Source of the DNA: a virus
IMG/VR virus record: IMGVR_UViG_3300024503_000143
Coordinates: 1 to 27,914 of that record
DNA length: 27,914 nucleotides
Direction: 5' to 3' (one strand)
How positions within the stretch are numbered: position 1 is the stretch's first letter; each line of letters opens with the position of its first letter. Positions 5,965-14,048 of the stretch are shown piece by piece. The notes under the pieces are model-generated. The model did not search any database. It worked only from the letters and a program-made list of their open reading frames with translations, and was not told where the DNA came from. Position numbers and translations under genes: made by a program.

Positions 5965-6420
5965 ATGGCCAACACACAAGCAATGTGTACTTCGTTCAAG
6001 AACGAAATTCTTCAGGCGTACCACAACTTTGGCACGACCGTCACCCGCGCTGGCACAGGCGCGGACACCTTCAAAGCAGCGTTGTATTTGACAACTGCCA
6101 CAATTAACGCCAGTACCACAGCCTATACGGCTACTGGTGAAGTGACGGGTACAAACTACAGCGCAGGCGGTGTTACTGTGACCAACGCAACGGCTCCAAC
6201 GACCAGTGGTACAACCGCTTATTGGACTCCCTCCGCAAGTTTGGTGTACACCAACGTGACGCTATCTACTGCGTTTGACACCGTGTTGATCTACAACAGC
6301 ACCCAGTCAAACCGTGCGGTAAGTGTCCACACATTTGGTTCTCAGACAGTGACTGCTGGTACTTTCACGCTGACCATGCCGACTAACGCCGCTGGCACTG
6401 CTCTGTTGAACATCGCCTAA
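5965..6420 (+). CDS. Small structural protein, paralogue B
   Basis: 151 residues from ATG 5965, chosen over an in-frame upstream start because CAAGGAG lies about 7 nt before it. The first 25 residues are helical (SFKNEILQAYHNFG), a possible anchor. From residue 34 on it matches the 5333 gene: DTFKAALYLTTATINASTTA, then TGEVTGTNYSAGG, and a TFTLTMP ending. Repeated Thr/Ser/Asn strands suggest an all-beta virion domain that oligomerises. The different N-terminal part compared with paralogue A suggests the two copies are docked at different sites. Specific function unknown. Confidence 0.7.
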   Translation: MANTQAMCTSFKNEILQAYHNFGTTVTRAGTGADTFKAALYLTTATINASTTAYTATGEVTGTNYSAGGVTVTNATAPTTSGTTAYWTPSASLVYTNVTLSTAFDTVLIYNSTQSNRAVSVHTFGSQTVTAGTFTLTMPTNAAGTALLNIA

Positions 6421-6428
6421 GGTAGCGT

Positions 6429-7406
6429 ATGCCTCTTGTATTTGCTGATCGCGTCCAAGAGACGACAACAACCGCAGGAACCGGCACGGTAACACTTGCC
6501 GGTGCGGTTGCTGGCTTCCAGTCTTTCTCTGCAATTGGTAACGGGAACACCACCTATTACACAATTGTTAACGGAAACAACTGGGAAACTGGGGTTGGCA
6601 CATACACATCCGCTGGTACGACGCTGAGTCGGGATACGGTTTTTGCTTCTTCTAATTCGGGCAACAAGATCACGCTTGCCAACACATCGAATGTGTTTGT
6701 ATCGCCGCCTTCTGCTCGGACTGTTTTGAGGGATGCCTCAAATATTTTGACGCTTCCCGCTGGCACGGCAACTGTTCCTCCTTTGGATTTCACAGCGGGA
6801 ACAAACCTGACCACTCCGATTGCAGGGGCAATGGAGTATGACGGCAGGGTTGCATACTTCACTCCGCAAGGAACACAGCGTGGCGTGATTCCCGGAATGC
6901 AACTGTATCAGTTCAATACCACGTATGCGCTGTCGTCCACAACTACATCCCCGCAGGCATGGGTTAACGGATTAAGTTGTACTTTGTCTTCAAATACGAC
7001 CTATGCGTTTCAAGCGTTTATCCCGTTCATCAGGACTGGAGTTGGCACTGTTACTGTTTCGCACGGGTTTGGCGGAACAGCCACTTTAACCAATATTGGA
7101 TACGTTCTTTATCGTTACTACGATACCGGGGGATTTACTGGCGTAAACAACAACGCATCACTTGCAGGTATAGGTTTTTTTACCTCAGCCGCAAATGGTA
7201 CAACAATGACCGGTTCAACTGCGGGAACCACGTATCAATGGTTGAAAATGGACGGTCAAGTCACGGTTAACGCTGGTGGCACGTTTACCCCTACACTGAC
7301 AAACTCAGCGACTGGTACAACAAATACCATTCAGGTTGGTGCTTATTTTAGGATTTACCCTATTGGCGCGTCTGGTGCAAATATTAATGTTGGAACATGG
7401 GCGTAA
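6429..7406 (+). CDS. Tail fibre protein with a widespread N-terminal module
   Basis: 325 residues from ATG 6429. The N-terminal 95 residues (MPLVFADRVQETTTTAGTG, AGFQSFSAIGNGNTTYYTI, then GTTLSRDTVFASSN) are a module I recall at the start of many environmental phage tail fibres, where it serves as the virion attachment part. A short linker (TVPPLDFTAGTNLTTPIAG) leads to a C-terminal jelly-roll-like region, residues about 150-325, full of aromatic and Thr/Asn strands (TYAFQAFIPFIRTGVGTVTV, IQVGAYFRIYPIGASGANI), probably receptor or glycan binding. It starts the fibre-rich segment that runs to 15.3 kb. Chaperone or cleavage sites are not visible. Confidence 0.75.
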   Translation: MPLVFADRVQETTTTAGTGTVTLAGAVAGFQSFSAIGNGNTTYYTIVNGNNWETGVGTYTSAGTTLSRDTVFASSNSGNKITLANTSNVFVSPPSARTVLRDASNILTLPAGTATVPPLDFTAGTNLTTPIAGAMEYDGRVAYFTPQGTQRGVIPGMQLYQFNTTYALSSTTTSPQAWVNGLSCTLSSNTTYAFQAFIPFIRTGVGTVTVSHGFGGTATLTNIGYVLYRYYDTGGFTGVNNNASLAGIGFFTSAANGTTMTGSTAGTTYQWLKMDGQVTVNAGGTFTPTLTNSATGTTNTIQVGAYFRIYPIGASGANINVGTWA

Positions 7407-7409
7407 ATC

Positions 7410-8597
7410 ATGTTCGGATTTTCAGCGTTCTCTGAAACTGCATTCGGGGCGCTTCCAGCCGCATCTGGCACAAATGTAACTGTAGCAATCAGCGGGGTTT
7501 CTTCTGGCTCCCCTTGGGGTAATAGCACTTGGGGCAGTAATGTCTGGGGTGGAGCGTATGACCCTGTAGGAAGCGTTTCTCCCACGGTTTCAGTTCAACT
7601 GTCTGGTGTTACTGCCACTGGGACTGTTGGTCTTGTTATGCCGCCAATTTCAGGCGTTACCGCAACAGGCTCGGTTGGAACCGTAACGAATGGCGGTATT
7701 ACTGTTGCATTGACAGGCGTTTATGCCACGGGCAGTGTCACTTCTGTTACATTTGGCCCTCCAGTTACCGGAGTTACGGCTACTGGCTCTGTTGGAACGG
7801 TATCTGGTGGCGTATCTCAGTCTTTATCTGGCGTTACCGCAACAGGCTCGGTTGGAACCGTTACAAACGGCGGTATTACCGTTGCTTTGACCGGGGTTTC
7901 TGCCACCGGTTCGGTTGGGATTGTTTACGGGACACAGGAAAGTTCTGGAGCGGGTGTTGTTGCAACTGGATTTGTTGGTTATGTAACGCCAGCGCAATCT
8001 GTCAGTTTGTCGGGTGTAACGGGTACTGGATCAGTCGGGTCTGTATCTGGTAGCGTATCACCATCCCTTTCGGGTGTTACTGGTACAGGTTCTGTTGGGA
8101 ATGTCTCCATAGCCATTTCTGACGCTGTTTCTGGTGTAACAGCCACAGGGTCGGCTGGGACAGTTTCTGGTAATACATCTGTAAGTATCAGTGGTGTTAC
8201 CGCCACTGGCAGTGTTGGGTTTGTCACCTTCAATCCTTCCGTCTCCGGTGTCACGGCAACGGGATCAGTCGGATCGGTTGGTTTTGCCGTAACTGTTGCG
8301 CTTTCCGGGGTCAGTGCTACCGGATCGGTTGGGAATGTTGCCCCATCCAGTTCTTTGGCACTCTCTGGCGTTTCTGCCGCCGGGTCGGTTGGAAATGTTT
8401 CTGTTGGGGCGCGTTTGGTGGCAATTACAGGTTGTACCGCGCTTGGCTCCGTGGGTGATTTAGGGGTCTTCTATTGGAGTCTGATTGATGACAATGAGAA
8501 CGCAAACTGGCAAAATATCAACAGTGCCCAAACCCCGGCGTGGGGGCTTGTTGATGACAACGAAACGGCTGATTGGGAATTGATTCCCACTGAATAG
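7410..8597 (+). CDS. Repeat-containing tail fibre protein (SGVTATGSVG repeats)
   Basis: 395 residues from ATG 7410. After a 55-residue N-terminus (MFGFSAFSETAFGALP, then a Trp-rich patch STWGSNVWGGAYDP) come 15 variants of the unit [ST]GVTATGSVGxV, spaced mostly 18-28 residues apart. The C-terminus has two acidic-aromatic half repeats, LIDDNENANWQNI and LVDDNETADWELI. The repeats predict a long beta-solenoid or triple-stranded fibre shaft. It has almost no Lys or Arg, no cysteine beyond one in the last repeat, and no catalytic motif. Its repeat number can change by unequal recombination, which would alter fibre length. Position between two other fibre genes supports a tail-fibre role. Confidence 0.75.
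   Translation: MFGFSAFSETAFGALPAASGTNVTVAISGVSSGSPWGNSTWGSNVWGGAYDPVGSVSPTVSVQLSGVTATGTVGLVMPPISGVTATGSVGTVTNGGITVALTGVYATGSVTSVTFGPPVTGVTATGSVGTVSGGVSQSLSGVTATGSVGTVTNGGITVALTGVSATGSVGIVYGTQESSGAGVVATGFVGYVTPAQSVSLSGVTGTGSVGSVSGSVSPSLSGVTGTGSVGNVSIAISDAVSGVTATGSAGTVSGNTSVSISGVTATGSVGFVTFNPSVSGVTATGSVGSVGFAVTVALSGVSATGSVGNVAPSSSLALSGVSAAGSVGNVSVGARLVAITGCTALGSVGDLGVFYWSLIDDNENANWQNINSAQTPAWGLVDDNETADWELIPTE
7653..7861 (+). repeat. 32-nt perfect direct repeat inside the fibre repeat gene
   Basis: Bases 7653-7684 and 7830-7861 are identical over 32 nt (from GGCGTTACCGCAACAGG to GGTTGGAACCGT). The offset is 177 nt, exactly 59 codons, and flanking similarity continues (GGCGGTATTAC). Most other repeat units in this gene use different synonymous codons, so this pair looks like a recent in-frame duplication. 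Recombination between the copies would delete or add 59 residues without a frameshift. Confidence 0.85.
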
Positions 8598-8606
8598 GAG
8601 TTTTGA

Positions 8607-9524
8607 ATGGCAACATCTTACACATCACTGCTAGGGCTGGCGCTTCCAGTCACGGGCGAACTATCGGGCACTTGGGGCGATACTGTCAACAACTACATCA
8701 CCCAGTACACTGACGCGTCAATTGCTGGAACTCAAACTATTAGCGGCAGCCAGACTGCGGTTACGCTTTCCGTGACAAATGGCACATCATTGTCTCAGGC
8801 GGGTTCTGGCGCCACAGGTTCTGCGCAGTATCAGGTTATTAACTGCACAGGAAACCCGGCAGGTCTTTTGACCATTACGGCTCCTGCGTCAAGCAAAACA
8901 TACATTGTCATCAATGCTACATCTACCAGCCAGTCTGTGAAGATTGTGGGTACTGGCCCAACGACTGGTGTAACGGTGGCATCTGGTCAACGCGCTTTGG
9001 TGGCGTGGAACGGTTCTGACTTTGTGCAGGTCGGCGCTTCTGCTGGTGGTTCGACCACTCAGGTTCAGTACAACAACGGCGGTGCTTTGGCTGGATCGGC
9101 AAACCTGACGTTCGATGGCACAACGCTGACAGCCAATGCGCTAACGCTAACAAACAAACTGACTATTGCAAACGGCGGAACAAATGCAACTGCAACACCT
9201 ACCGCAGGCGCTGTGGCTTACGGCACGGGTTCGGCCTATGCTTTTACCTCTGCTGGCACATCAGGACAAGCGTTGGTTAGTAACGGAGCATCTGCGCCTT
9301 CGTTTGGTACGCTTGGTGTTGCGGGTGGTGGCACAGGAGCCACAACTTTAACGGCCAACAACGTCATTTTGGGCAACGGTACATCGGCTGTGCAGTTTGT
9401 TGCCCCCGGCACAAACGGTAACGTTCTTGTCTCAAACGGCACAACATGGACAAGTGCCGCCCCCGCCGCATCTGGTGTGTCTCAAGCAAAGGCCACCGCA
9501 ATCGCAATGATCTTTGGAATCTAA
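8607..9524 (+). CDS. Tail fibre protein with glycine-rich beta shaft
   Basis: 305 residues from ATG 8607 with TAGGAG about 8 nt upstream. The N-terminus (SLLGLALPVTGELSGTWGDT, then VNNYITQYTDASIAG) is a widespread attachment module in environmental phage fibres that I recognise from memory. The middle holds a beta domain ending in RALVAWNGSDFVQVG. The distal half has fibre-shaft motifs such as TTQVQYNNGGALAGSANLTF, IANGGTNATATPTAG and GGGTGATTLTANNVILGNG. The last 15 residues (SQAKATAIAMIFGI) form a hydrophobic helix that recurs at this position in the family. No lyase or hydrolase motif is visible. Confidence 0.75.
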   Translation: MATSYTSLLGLALPVTGELSGTWGDTVNNYITQYTDASIAGTQTISGSQTAVTLSVTNGTSLSQAGSGATGSAQYQVINCTGNPAGLLTITAPASSKTYIVINATSTSQSVKIVGTGPTTGVTVASGQRALVAWNGSDFVQVGASAGGSTTQVQYNNGGALAGSANLTFDGTTLTANALTLTNKLTIANGGTNATATPTAGAVAYGTGSAYAFTSAGTSGQALVSNGASAPSFGTLGVAGGGTGATTLTANNVILGNGTSAVQFVAPGTNGNVLVSNGTTWTSAAPAASGVSQAKATAIAMIFGI

Positions 9525-9533
9525 GGAGTTGAA

Positions 9534-9929
9534 ATGGCTAACCCAAATCTTTTTACCGCCACAACCGCACTTGGCACAACAACCTATCTCACACCTTCTG
9601 CAACCACTGCTGTGGTGCTTTTGCCCAATGCCGCCGCATCAGGCAAGGTGCTAAAGATTAACCAGATCGTTGCCGCCAATGTGAACGGATCAAGCGCAGT
9701 AAACACTACTGTGTCGATCTACACCAACGGCGCTGTGGCTCAAGGTTCTGCCCCATCAGGCGGCACGGCATTCCCTGTGGCATCCACGATTTCTGTTCCC
9801 GCCAACGCTTCTTTGATTGTTGTGGATAAGACCACACCGATCTACTTGCAAGAGGGAACATCAATCACTGTGACCAGCGGTACTGCCAGCGGAATAACCT
9901 ACAGCATTTCTTACGAAGACATCTCTTGA
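9534..9929 (+). CDS. Small beta-sandwich structural protein
   Basis: 131 residues from ATG 9534 with a strong TAAGGAG 8 nt upstream. All-beta, Thr/Ala/Val-rich sequence with recurring short strands (TAVVLLPNAAASGKVLKIN, ASLIVVDKTTPIYLQEGTSI, TYSISYEDIS). No charged catalytic cluster, cysteine or membrane segment. Its fold pattern and place between a fibre gene and the RCC1 genes suggest a fibre-tip or collar component. The leader TAAGGAGTTGAAATG is identical to that of the gene at 24288. I do not recognise a named family. Confidence 0.65.
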   Translation: MANPNLFTATTALGTTTYLTPSATTAVVLLPNAAASGKVLKINQIVAANVNGSSAVNTTVSIYTNGAVAQGSAPSGGTAFPVASTISVPANASLIVVDKTTPIYLQEGTSITVTSGTASGITYSISYEDIS

Positions 9930-9941
9930 TAGGAGATAGCC

Positions 9942-11093
9942 ATGTCGATGCGCTATCAGGCGGCAATCATCAAGCCGGGGTTTAACCCCCTCGGTACTCA
10001 ACAAGTTGGGTACTACAACGCATTGTATTCGTGGGGATTAAATGTCAACGGGCAACTTGGCCTTGGTGACACCACTTATCGCTCGTCGCCTGTACAAGTT
10101 GGCACTCTTAGCGATTGGGTTACAGTTGCTACTGGTTACAGGCACACATTATCAATTAAAAGTAATGGTACATTGTGGTCTTGGGGAAGAAATCAAGTTG
10201 GTCAACTTGGTCTTGGAAATATCACGGATTATTCATCTCCAAAACAAATTGGTGCATTAACAAACTGGTTGACTATTGCGGCTAGTAATTACAGCACAAT
10301 AGCAATTAAAACCGATGGTACTCTTTGGACATGGGGACAAAATAATTATGGACAACTTGGTTTGGGAACAAGTGGAACTAATTATTCAAGCCCAAGACAA
10401 GTCGGTGCGTTAACAAATTGGTCGCAAGTTTCTTGTGGTAGTACTTGGGCAATAGCAATTAAAACCGATGGCACTCTTTGGTCTTGGGGGCAAAACAATC
10501 TTGGACAACTTGGCCTTGGCAACCTAACAAATTACTCATCACCAAAACAAGTTGGCTCTTTAACAAATTGGTCGCAAGTTTCTTGTGGTAATTTTTGGAC
10601 AATTGCATTAAAGAATGACGGAACGCTTTGGTCTTGGGGTCAAAATAATACTGGGCAACTTGGTCAAAACAATTTAACTTATTTGTCATCACCAAAACAA
10701 GTTGGCGCTTTGACAACATGGTCAAAACTTTCTACTGGCGCAAATCATGCGGCTGTAATTACAACTAGCGGCGCTCTTTGGGCATGGGGCTACAATTATT
10801 ATGGTCAACTTGGTTTAGGTACCAGCGGTAGTTACACGGATTACTCATCACCAAAACAAGTTGGCTCTTTAACAACTTGGGCACAAATTTCTTGCGGCCT
10901 GAATTTTACGACTGCACTTAGTACCAACGGTAAATTGTGGGTTATGGGCCAAAATGCTTTTGGGCAATTGGGTCTTGGTGATTCTGGAGGATTGGCGTTT
11001 TCCAGATCAAGCCCAACTCAAGTTGGTAGCCTAACGACATGGTCGCTTCTTGCAAAAATATCAAGATCGTCTTTTACTCTAGCAATGATTTAA
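9942..11093 (+). CDS. RCC1 seven-repeat beta-propeller protein 1 (receptor-binding candidate)
   Basis: 383 residues from ATG 9942, with AGGAGA about 7 nt upstream. After a 30-residue N-terminus (MSMRYQAAIIKPGFNPLG) come seven RCC1-type repeats, each with a core like LWSWGxNxxGQLGLG followed by YSSPKQVGxLTNW and an AIKTDGTLW strand. Seven repeats equal the blade number of a canonical RCC1 propeller. Eukaryotic RCC1 is a Ran exchange factor, but in phages such propellers are most simply receptor-binding heads. DNA here is AT-rich (21 of 60 G/C in 10201-10260) compared with capsid-side genes, suggesting separate origin. It is the first of three RCC1 genes in the window. Binding specificity is unknown. 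Confidence 0.8.
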   Translation: MSMRYQAAIIKPGFNPLGTQQVGYYNALYSWGLNVNGQLGLGDTTYRSSPVQVGTLSDWVTVATGYRHTLSIKSNGTLWSWGRNQVGQLGLGNITDYSSPKQIGALTNWLTIAASNYSTIAIKTDGTLWTWGQNNYGQLGLGTSGTNYSSPRQVGALTNWSQVSCGSTWAIAIKTDGTLWSWGQNNLGQLGLGNLTNYSSPKQVGSLTNWSQVSCGNFWTIALKNDGTLWSWGQNNTGQLGQNNLTYLSSPKQVGALTTWSKLSTGANHAAVITTSGALWAWGYNYYGQLGLGTSGSYTDYSSPKQVGSLTTWAQISCGLNFTTALSTNGKLWVMGQNAFGQLGLGDSGGLAFSRSSPTQVGSLTTWSLLAKISRSSFTLAMI

Positions 11094-11102
11094 GGAACGA
11101 CC

Positions 11103-12266
11103 ATGCCATACATAAACTCAGGCGTTCAATACTCAGGACTGTGGACTCGTGCCCAACAGATGCAGGCTGTTGCGGCTGGCACTTGGACTTTTGCTCCAAC
11201 GCCTTTATATTCTTGGGGTCAAAATGATCTTGGGCAACTTGGTCTTGGCAACGTCACAAATTACTCATCTCCAAAACAAATTAGTGCAACGGATTCTTGG
11301 TTGCAAATTTCTGGGGGCTATAAATTTTTTACTGGAGTTAAAGTAAATGGAACTCTGTGGACTTGGGGATGGAACAATTTTGGTCAACTTGGTTTAGGAA
11401 ACACAACAAATTATTCTTCAGCCAAACAGGTCGGGTCATTGACAAATTGGCAGTCTGTTTCAAATGGCTCGTATCATGTTCTTGCAGTTAAAACAGATGG
11501 AACATTGTGGTCGTGGGGTTACAACCCATCAGGAGCGTTAGGTCTTGGAAACACCACCAATTATTCATCTCCTAAACAAATTGGGTCGGGCACAAATTGG
11601 GTAACAGTTGCCGCCGCTGGTGTTTTTAATAGTTACGCAATTAAAACTGATGGAACTCTTTGGGCTTGGGGTAGAAACACTGAAGGCGAACTTGGCCTTG
11701 GCAACACAACTGATTATTCATCTCCCAAGCAAGTTGGGGCATTAACAAACTGGTCAAAAATTTCTGGTTTTTATTATGGTGTTTTGGCTATAAAAACTAA
11801 TGGAACACTTTGGGCATGGGGGAAAAATAATTACGGACAACTTGGTCTTGGAAACACAACATATTATTCTTCGCCAAAACAAGTTGGGGCTTTGACAAAT
11901 TGGTCTGGATTAGCCACTTCTATGGCTGTCGCAGTTGCCGTAGGAGCCTCAAAAACAGACGGTACTTTGTGGATGTGGGGAGACAATAGTTATGGACAGG
12001 CTGGCCAAGGAACATCAGGTACGACATTTTCATCGCCTAAACAAGTTGGTTCGTTGACCAATTGGACAAGTCAAATCTCAATTGGCCAATTGACTGTTAA
12101 CGCTGTTAAATCAGATGGCACTTGGTGGAGTTGGGGCGGTGGTCTTTATGGCACATTAGGTCGTGGAAATACAACAAGTTATTCTTCTCCAAAACAACTC
12201 GGTGCATTGACCACATGGATCAAAGTTGCGGCTGGCGCATATTCCACATACGGTCTTACATCATAA
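11103..12266 (+). CDS. RCC1 seven-repeat beta-propeller protein 2 (receptor-binding candidate)
   Basis: 387 residues from ATG 11103, 10 nt after RCC1 protein 1 and preceded by AAGGA. The N-terminal 33 residues (INSGVQYSGLWTRAQQMQAV, then AAGTWTF) form an anchor of the GLWTxxQQxxAxxAGTW type that I recall from other phage fibre proteins. Seven RCC1 repeats follow, for example TWGWNNFGQLGLG, SWGYNPSGALGLG and AWGKNNYGQLGLG. The sixth and seventh are more divergent (MWGDNSYGQAGQG, SWGGGLYGTLGRG). The gene is as AT-rich as the first. It differs from protein 1 chiefly at loop residues and at the anchor. It ends 9 nt before the sulfotransferase fusion gene. Confidence 0.8.
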   Translation: MPYINSGVQYSGLWTRAQQMQAVAAGTWTFAPTPLYSWGQNDLGQLGLGNVTNYSSPKQISATDSWLQISGGYKFFTGVKVNGTLWTWGWNNFGQLGLGNTTNYSSAKQVGSLTNWQSVSNGSYHVLAVKTDGTLWSWGYNPSGALGLGNTTNYSSPKQIGSGTNWVTVAAAGVFNSYAIKTDGTLWAWGRNTEGELGLGNTTDYSSPKQVGALTNWSKISGFYYGVLAIKTNGTLWAWGKNNYGQLGLGNTTYYSSPKQVGALTNWSGLATSMAVAVAVGASKTDGTLWMWGDNSYGQAGQGTSGTTFSSPKQVGSLTNWTSQISIGQLTVNAVKSDGTWWSWGGGLYGTLGRGNTTSYSSPKQLGALTTWIKVAAGAYSTYGLTS

Positions 12267-12275
12267 GGAAAACAA

Positions 12276-14048
12276 TTGAAAAAACAACTGCACTTCCTCT
12301 CTGGCATCCCCCGTTCTGGCTCGACAGTCCTTGCGGCTATTCTGAACCAGAACCCCATGACCCATGTCTCGACCACATCTGGTCTTGTTCATGCGCTTGA
12401 TGGCTTGGCAAACACTTGGCACTCCCAAGGCTTGCTCAATGAGAATGACCCAGAGCGAAAGAAGTTGGCGCAGACCATGCGAGGCATGATTGATGCCTTC
12501 TATGAGGACACCGACAAGCCTGTGGTGATTGACAAGGGTCGTGGATGGCCTATCCCCGTCATCATGGGTGCTATGACTCAGGTGTTGGGTCACAAGCCCA
12601 AGATCATCGCCACAGTGCGTTCTGTGCCTGATTGCATGGCATCCTTTGTTCGTGTTGCCAAACCCGCAGACCTGGACGAATTCATAGCGACAGGTCAGTT
12701 GGCTGACCACCTGAAAGCCGCATACATCAGTTTGCAATCTGGGTATGAGTACGACAAAGACTGCTTCTTGATGGTGGAATACGAAGAACTGTTGGCTGAC
12801 CCCAAGAAGCAACTTGACCGCATCCATGAGTTCCTTGGGCTTCCCGCCTTTGACTACGACCTGTCCAACATTGACGGATCATCTGTTAAAGAAGACGATG
12901 AGAACCTGCACGGATACGCTGGGATGCACGACATTAAACCTGTCTTGGCAAAACAGCACAACCAGTCAGCCAAAGATTCGTTAAAGCACCATTATTCGGC
13001 CTTCTGCCAGCCTGAGTTTTGGCTGGAAAAGCCTCGCACAGTCCCTGAAATCCACGACCTTGATTTGCAACTTGCTGCATCAACGATGGGTGATTTTGCT
13101 GAAGGATGGAGATTGGCGCAGAAACTGGAACGTGAAGAGCCAAACAACCATCGTGCGGCATACAACCGAGGCTGGTATCTTTTGCGTCAAGGGCAGATTC
13201 AAAAAGGCTACCAGTTGATGGATCGGGGTCGAATCTCAGGTGTGTTTGGCAATAGCAGACCTGATGCCCCGACTGGCCCGTGGGATGGCAAGACCAAAGG
13301 CACAGTGATGCTGTACCTCGAAGGCGGTTTGGGCGATCAAATCCACCAAATCCGTTATGCCAAATACATTGCCGAGCGTGGGTGCAAAGTGGTTGTTTCT
13401 TGCACTGGCCCTCTGGCAAGTCTCTTCACCGATGTCGAGGGCGTGTCGGCGGTTGTCCAGCACGAAGCCACATTTGGCATCTACCACGACTTCTGGGTGC
13501 AGGGTATGTCAGCCGTTGTGCCGCTTGGCTTTGAACTGAAAGACCTGTCGGGTAAACCCTACCTGACGAAGCCGACCACGATTAAAGGTCGCAAGAAGCG
13601 GATTGGTTTGCGCTGGCAGGGCAACAGCAAGTTTGAGCATGAGCATCACAAGAAGTTCCCCTACGAATTGATGTTTGAGGCGGTCAAAGATGCTGACGCA
13701 GAATTCATCAGCCTACAGCGTGATGAGGGCGTAGATGCTTGTCCTCCCTGGGTCAAACAAGTACCATTGGACAGTTGGGAAGACACCCGCATGGCGGCGG
13801 CTTCCTGTGATCTGGTAATCAGTTCTTGCACCTCTGTGAGCCATTTGGCGGCGGCTATGGGGGTGGAAACTTGGGTGGTGACTCCTGTGATGCCTTACTT
13901 CTTGTATGCTTTGGATGGGGAGAAGACCCCGTACTACGACAGCATGGTGCTGTTGCGTCAGGAAGTTTTTGGCGATTGGACGCACCCGTTTGCCAAGATC
14001 AAAGAACGATTGACAGCCGAGAAAGCCGCTTTGCGGAGAGTTGTATGA
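12276..14048 (+). CDS. Bifunctional sulfotransferase - TPR/glycosyltransferase-like fusion
   Basis: 590 residues from a TTG start at 12276, supported by AAGGAA at 12265-12270. Residues 1-250 are a PAPS-dependent sulfotransferase: a 5'-phosphosulfate loop PRSGST (12-17) and a 3'-phosphate site with R115 and S123 at the canonical eight-residue spacing (VRSVPDCMAS). Residues about 270-320 look like a TPR helix pair. Residues about 340-580 resemble TPR-linked GT9/heptosyltransferase-type glycosyltransferases, with EGGLGDQIHQIRYA, IGLRWQGN and SSCTSVSHLAAAMG. It is cytosolic, with no signal peptide. Its substrate is unknown; a surface glycan or the neighbouring fibres are the candidates. Base composition (34 of 60 G/C at 12541-12600) differs from the AT-rich RCC1 genes on both sides. 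An APS kinase 2.2 kb downstream could supply PAPS. Confidence 0.8.
   Translation: MKKQLHFLSGIPRSGSTVLAAILNQNPMTHVSTTSGLVHALDGLANTWHSQGLLNENDPERKKLAQTMRGMIDAFYEDTDKPVVIDKGRGWPIPVIMGAMTQVLGHKPKIIATVRSVPDCMASFVRVAKPADLDEFIATGQLADHLKAAYISLQSGYEYDKDCFLMVEYEELLADPKKQLDRIHEFLGLPAFDYDLSNIDGSSVKEDDENLHGYAGMHDIKPVLAKQHNQSAKDSLKHHYSAFCQPEFWLEKPRTVPEIHDLDLQLAASTMGDFAEGWRLAQKLEREEPNNHRAAYNRGWYLLRQGQIQKGYQLMDRGRISGVFGNSRPDAPTGPWDGKTKGTVMLYLEGGLGDQIHQIRYAKYIAERGCKVVVSCTGPLASLFTDVEGVSAVVQHEATFGIYHDFWVQGMSAVVPLGFELKDLSGKPYLTKPTTIKGRKKRIGLRWQGNSKFEHEHHKKFPYELMFEAVKDADAEFISLQRDEGVDACPPWVKQVPLDSWEDTRMAAASCDLVISSCTSVSHLAAAMGVETWVVTPVMPYFLYALDGEKTPYYDSMVLLRQEVFGDWTHPFAKIKERLTAEKAALRRVV

Noticed and set aside
7590-8455. 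Regular repeats considered as a CRISPR array
   Set aside because: The repeats are in-frame, diverged at synonymous sites, encode a fibre repeat and have no palindromic repeat or unique-spacer structure.
12261-12827. Minus-strand 188-codon open frame opposite the sulfotransferase
   Set aside because: It is a shadow of the strongly supported + strand gene and has no recognisable domain.
13826-14044. Upstream extension of RCC1 protein 3
   Set aside because: It lies entirely within the sulfotransferase-glycosyltransferase gene, while the ATG at 14045 makes a standard ATGA overlap.
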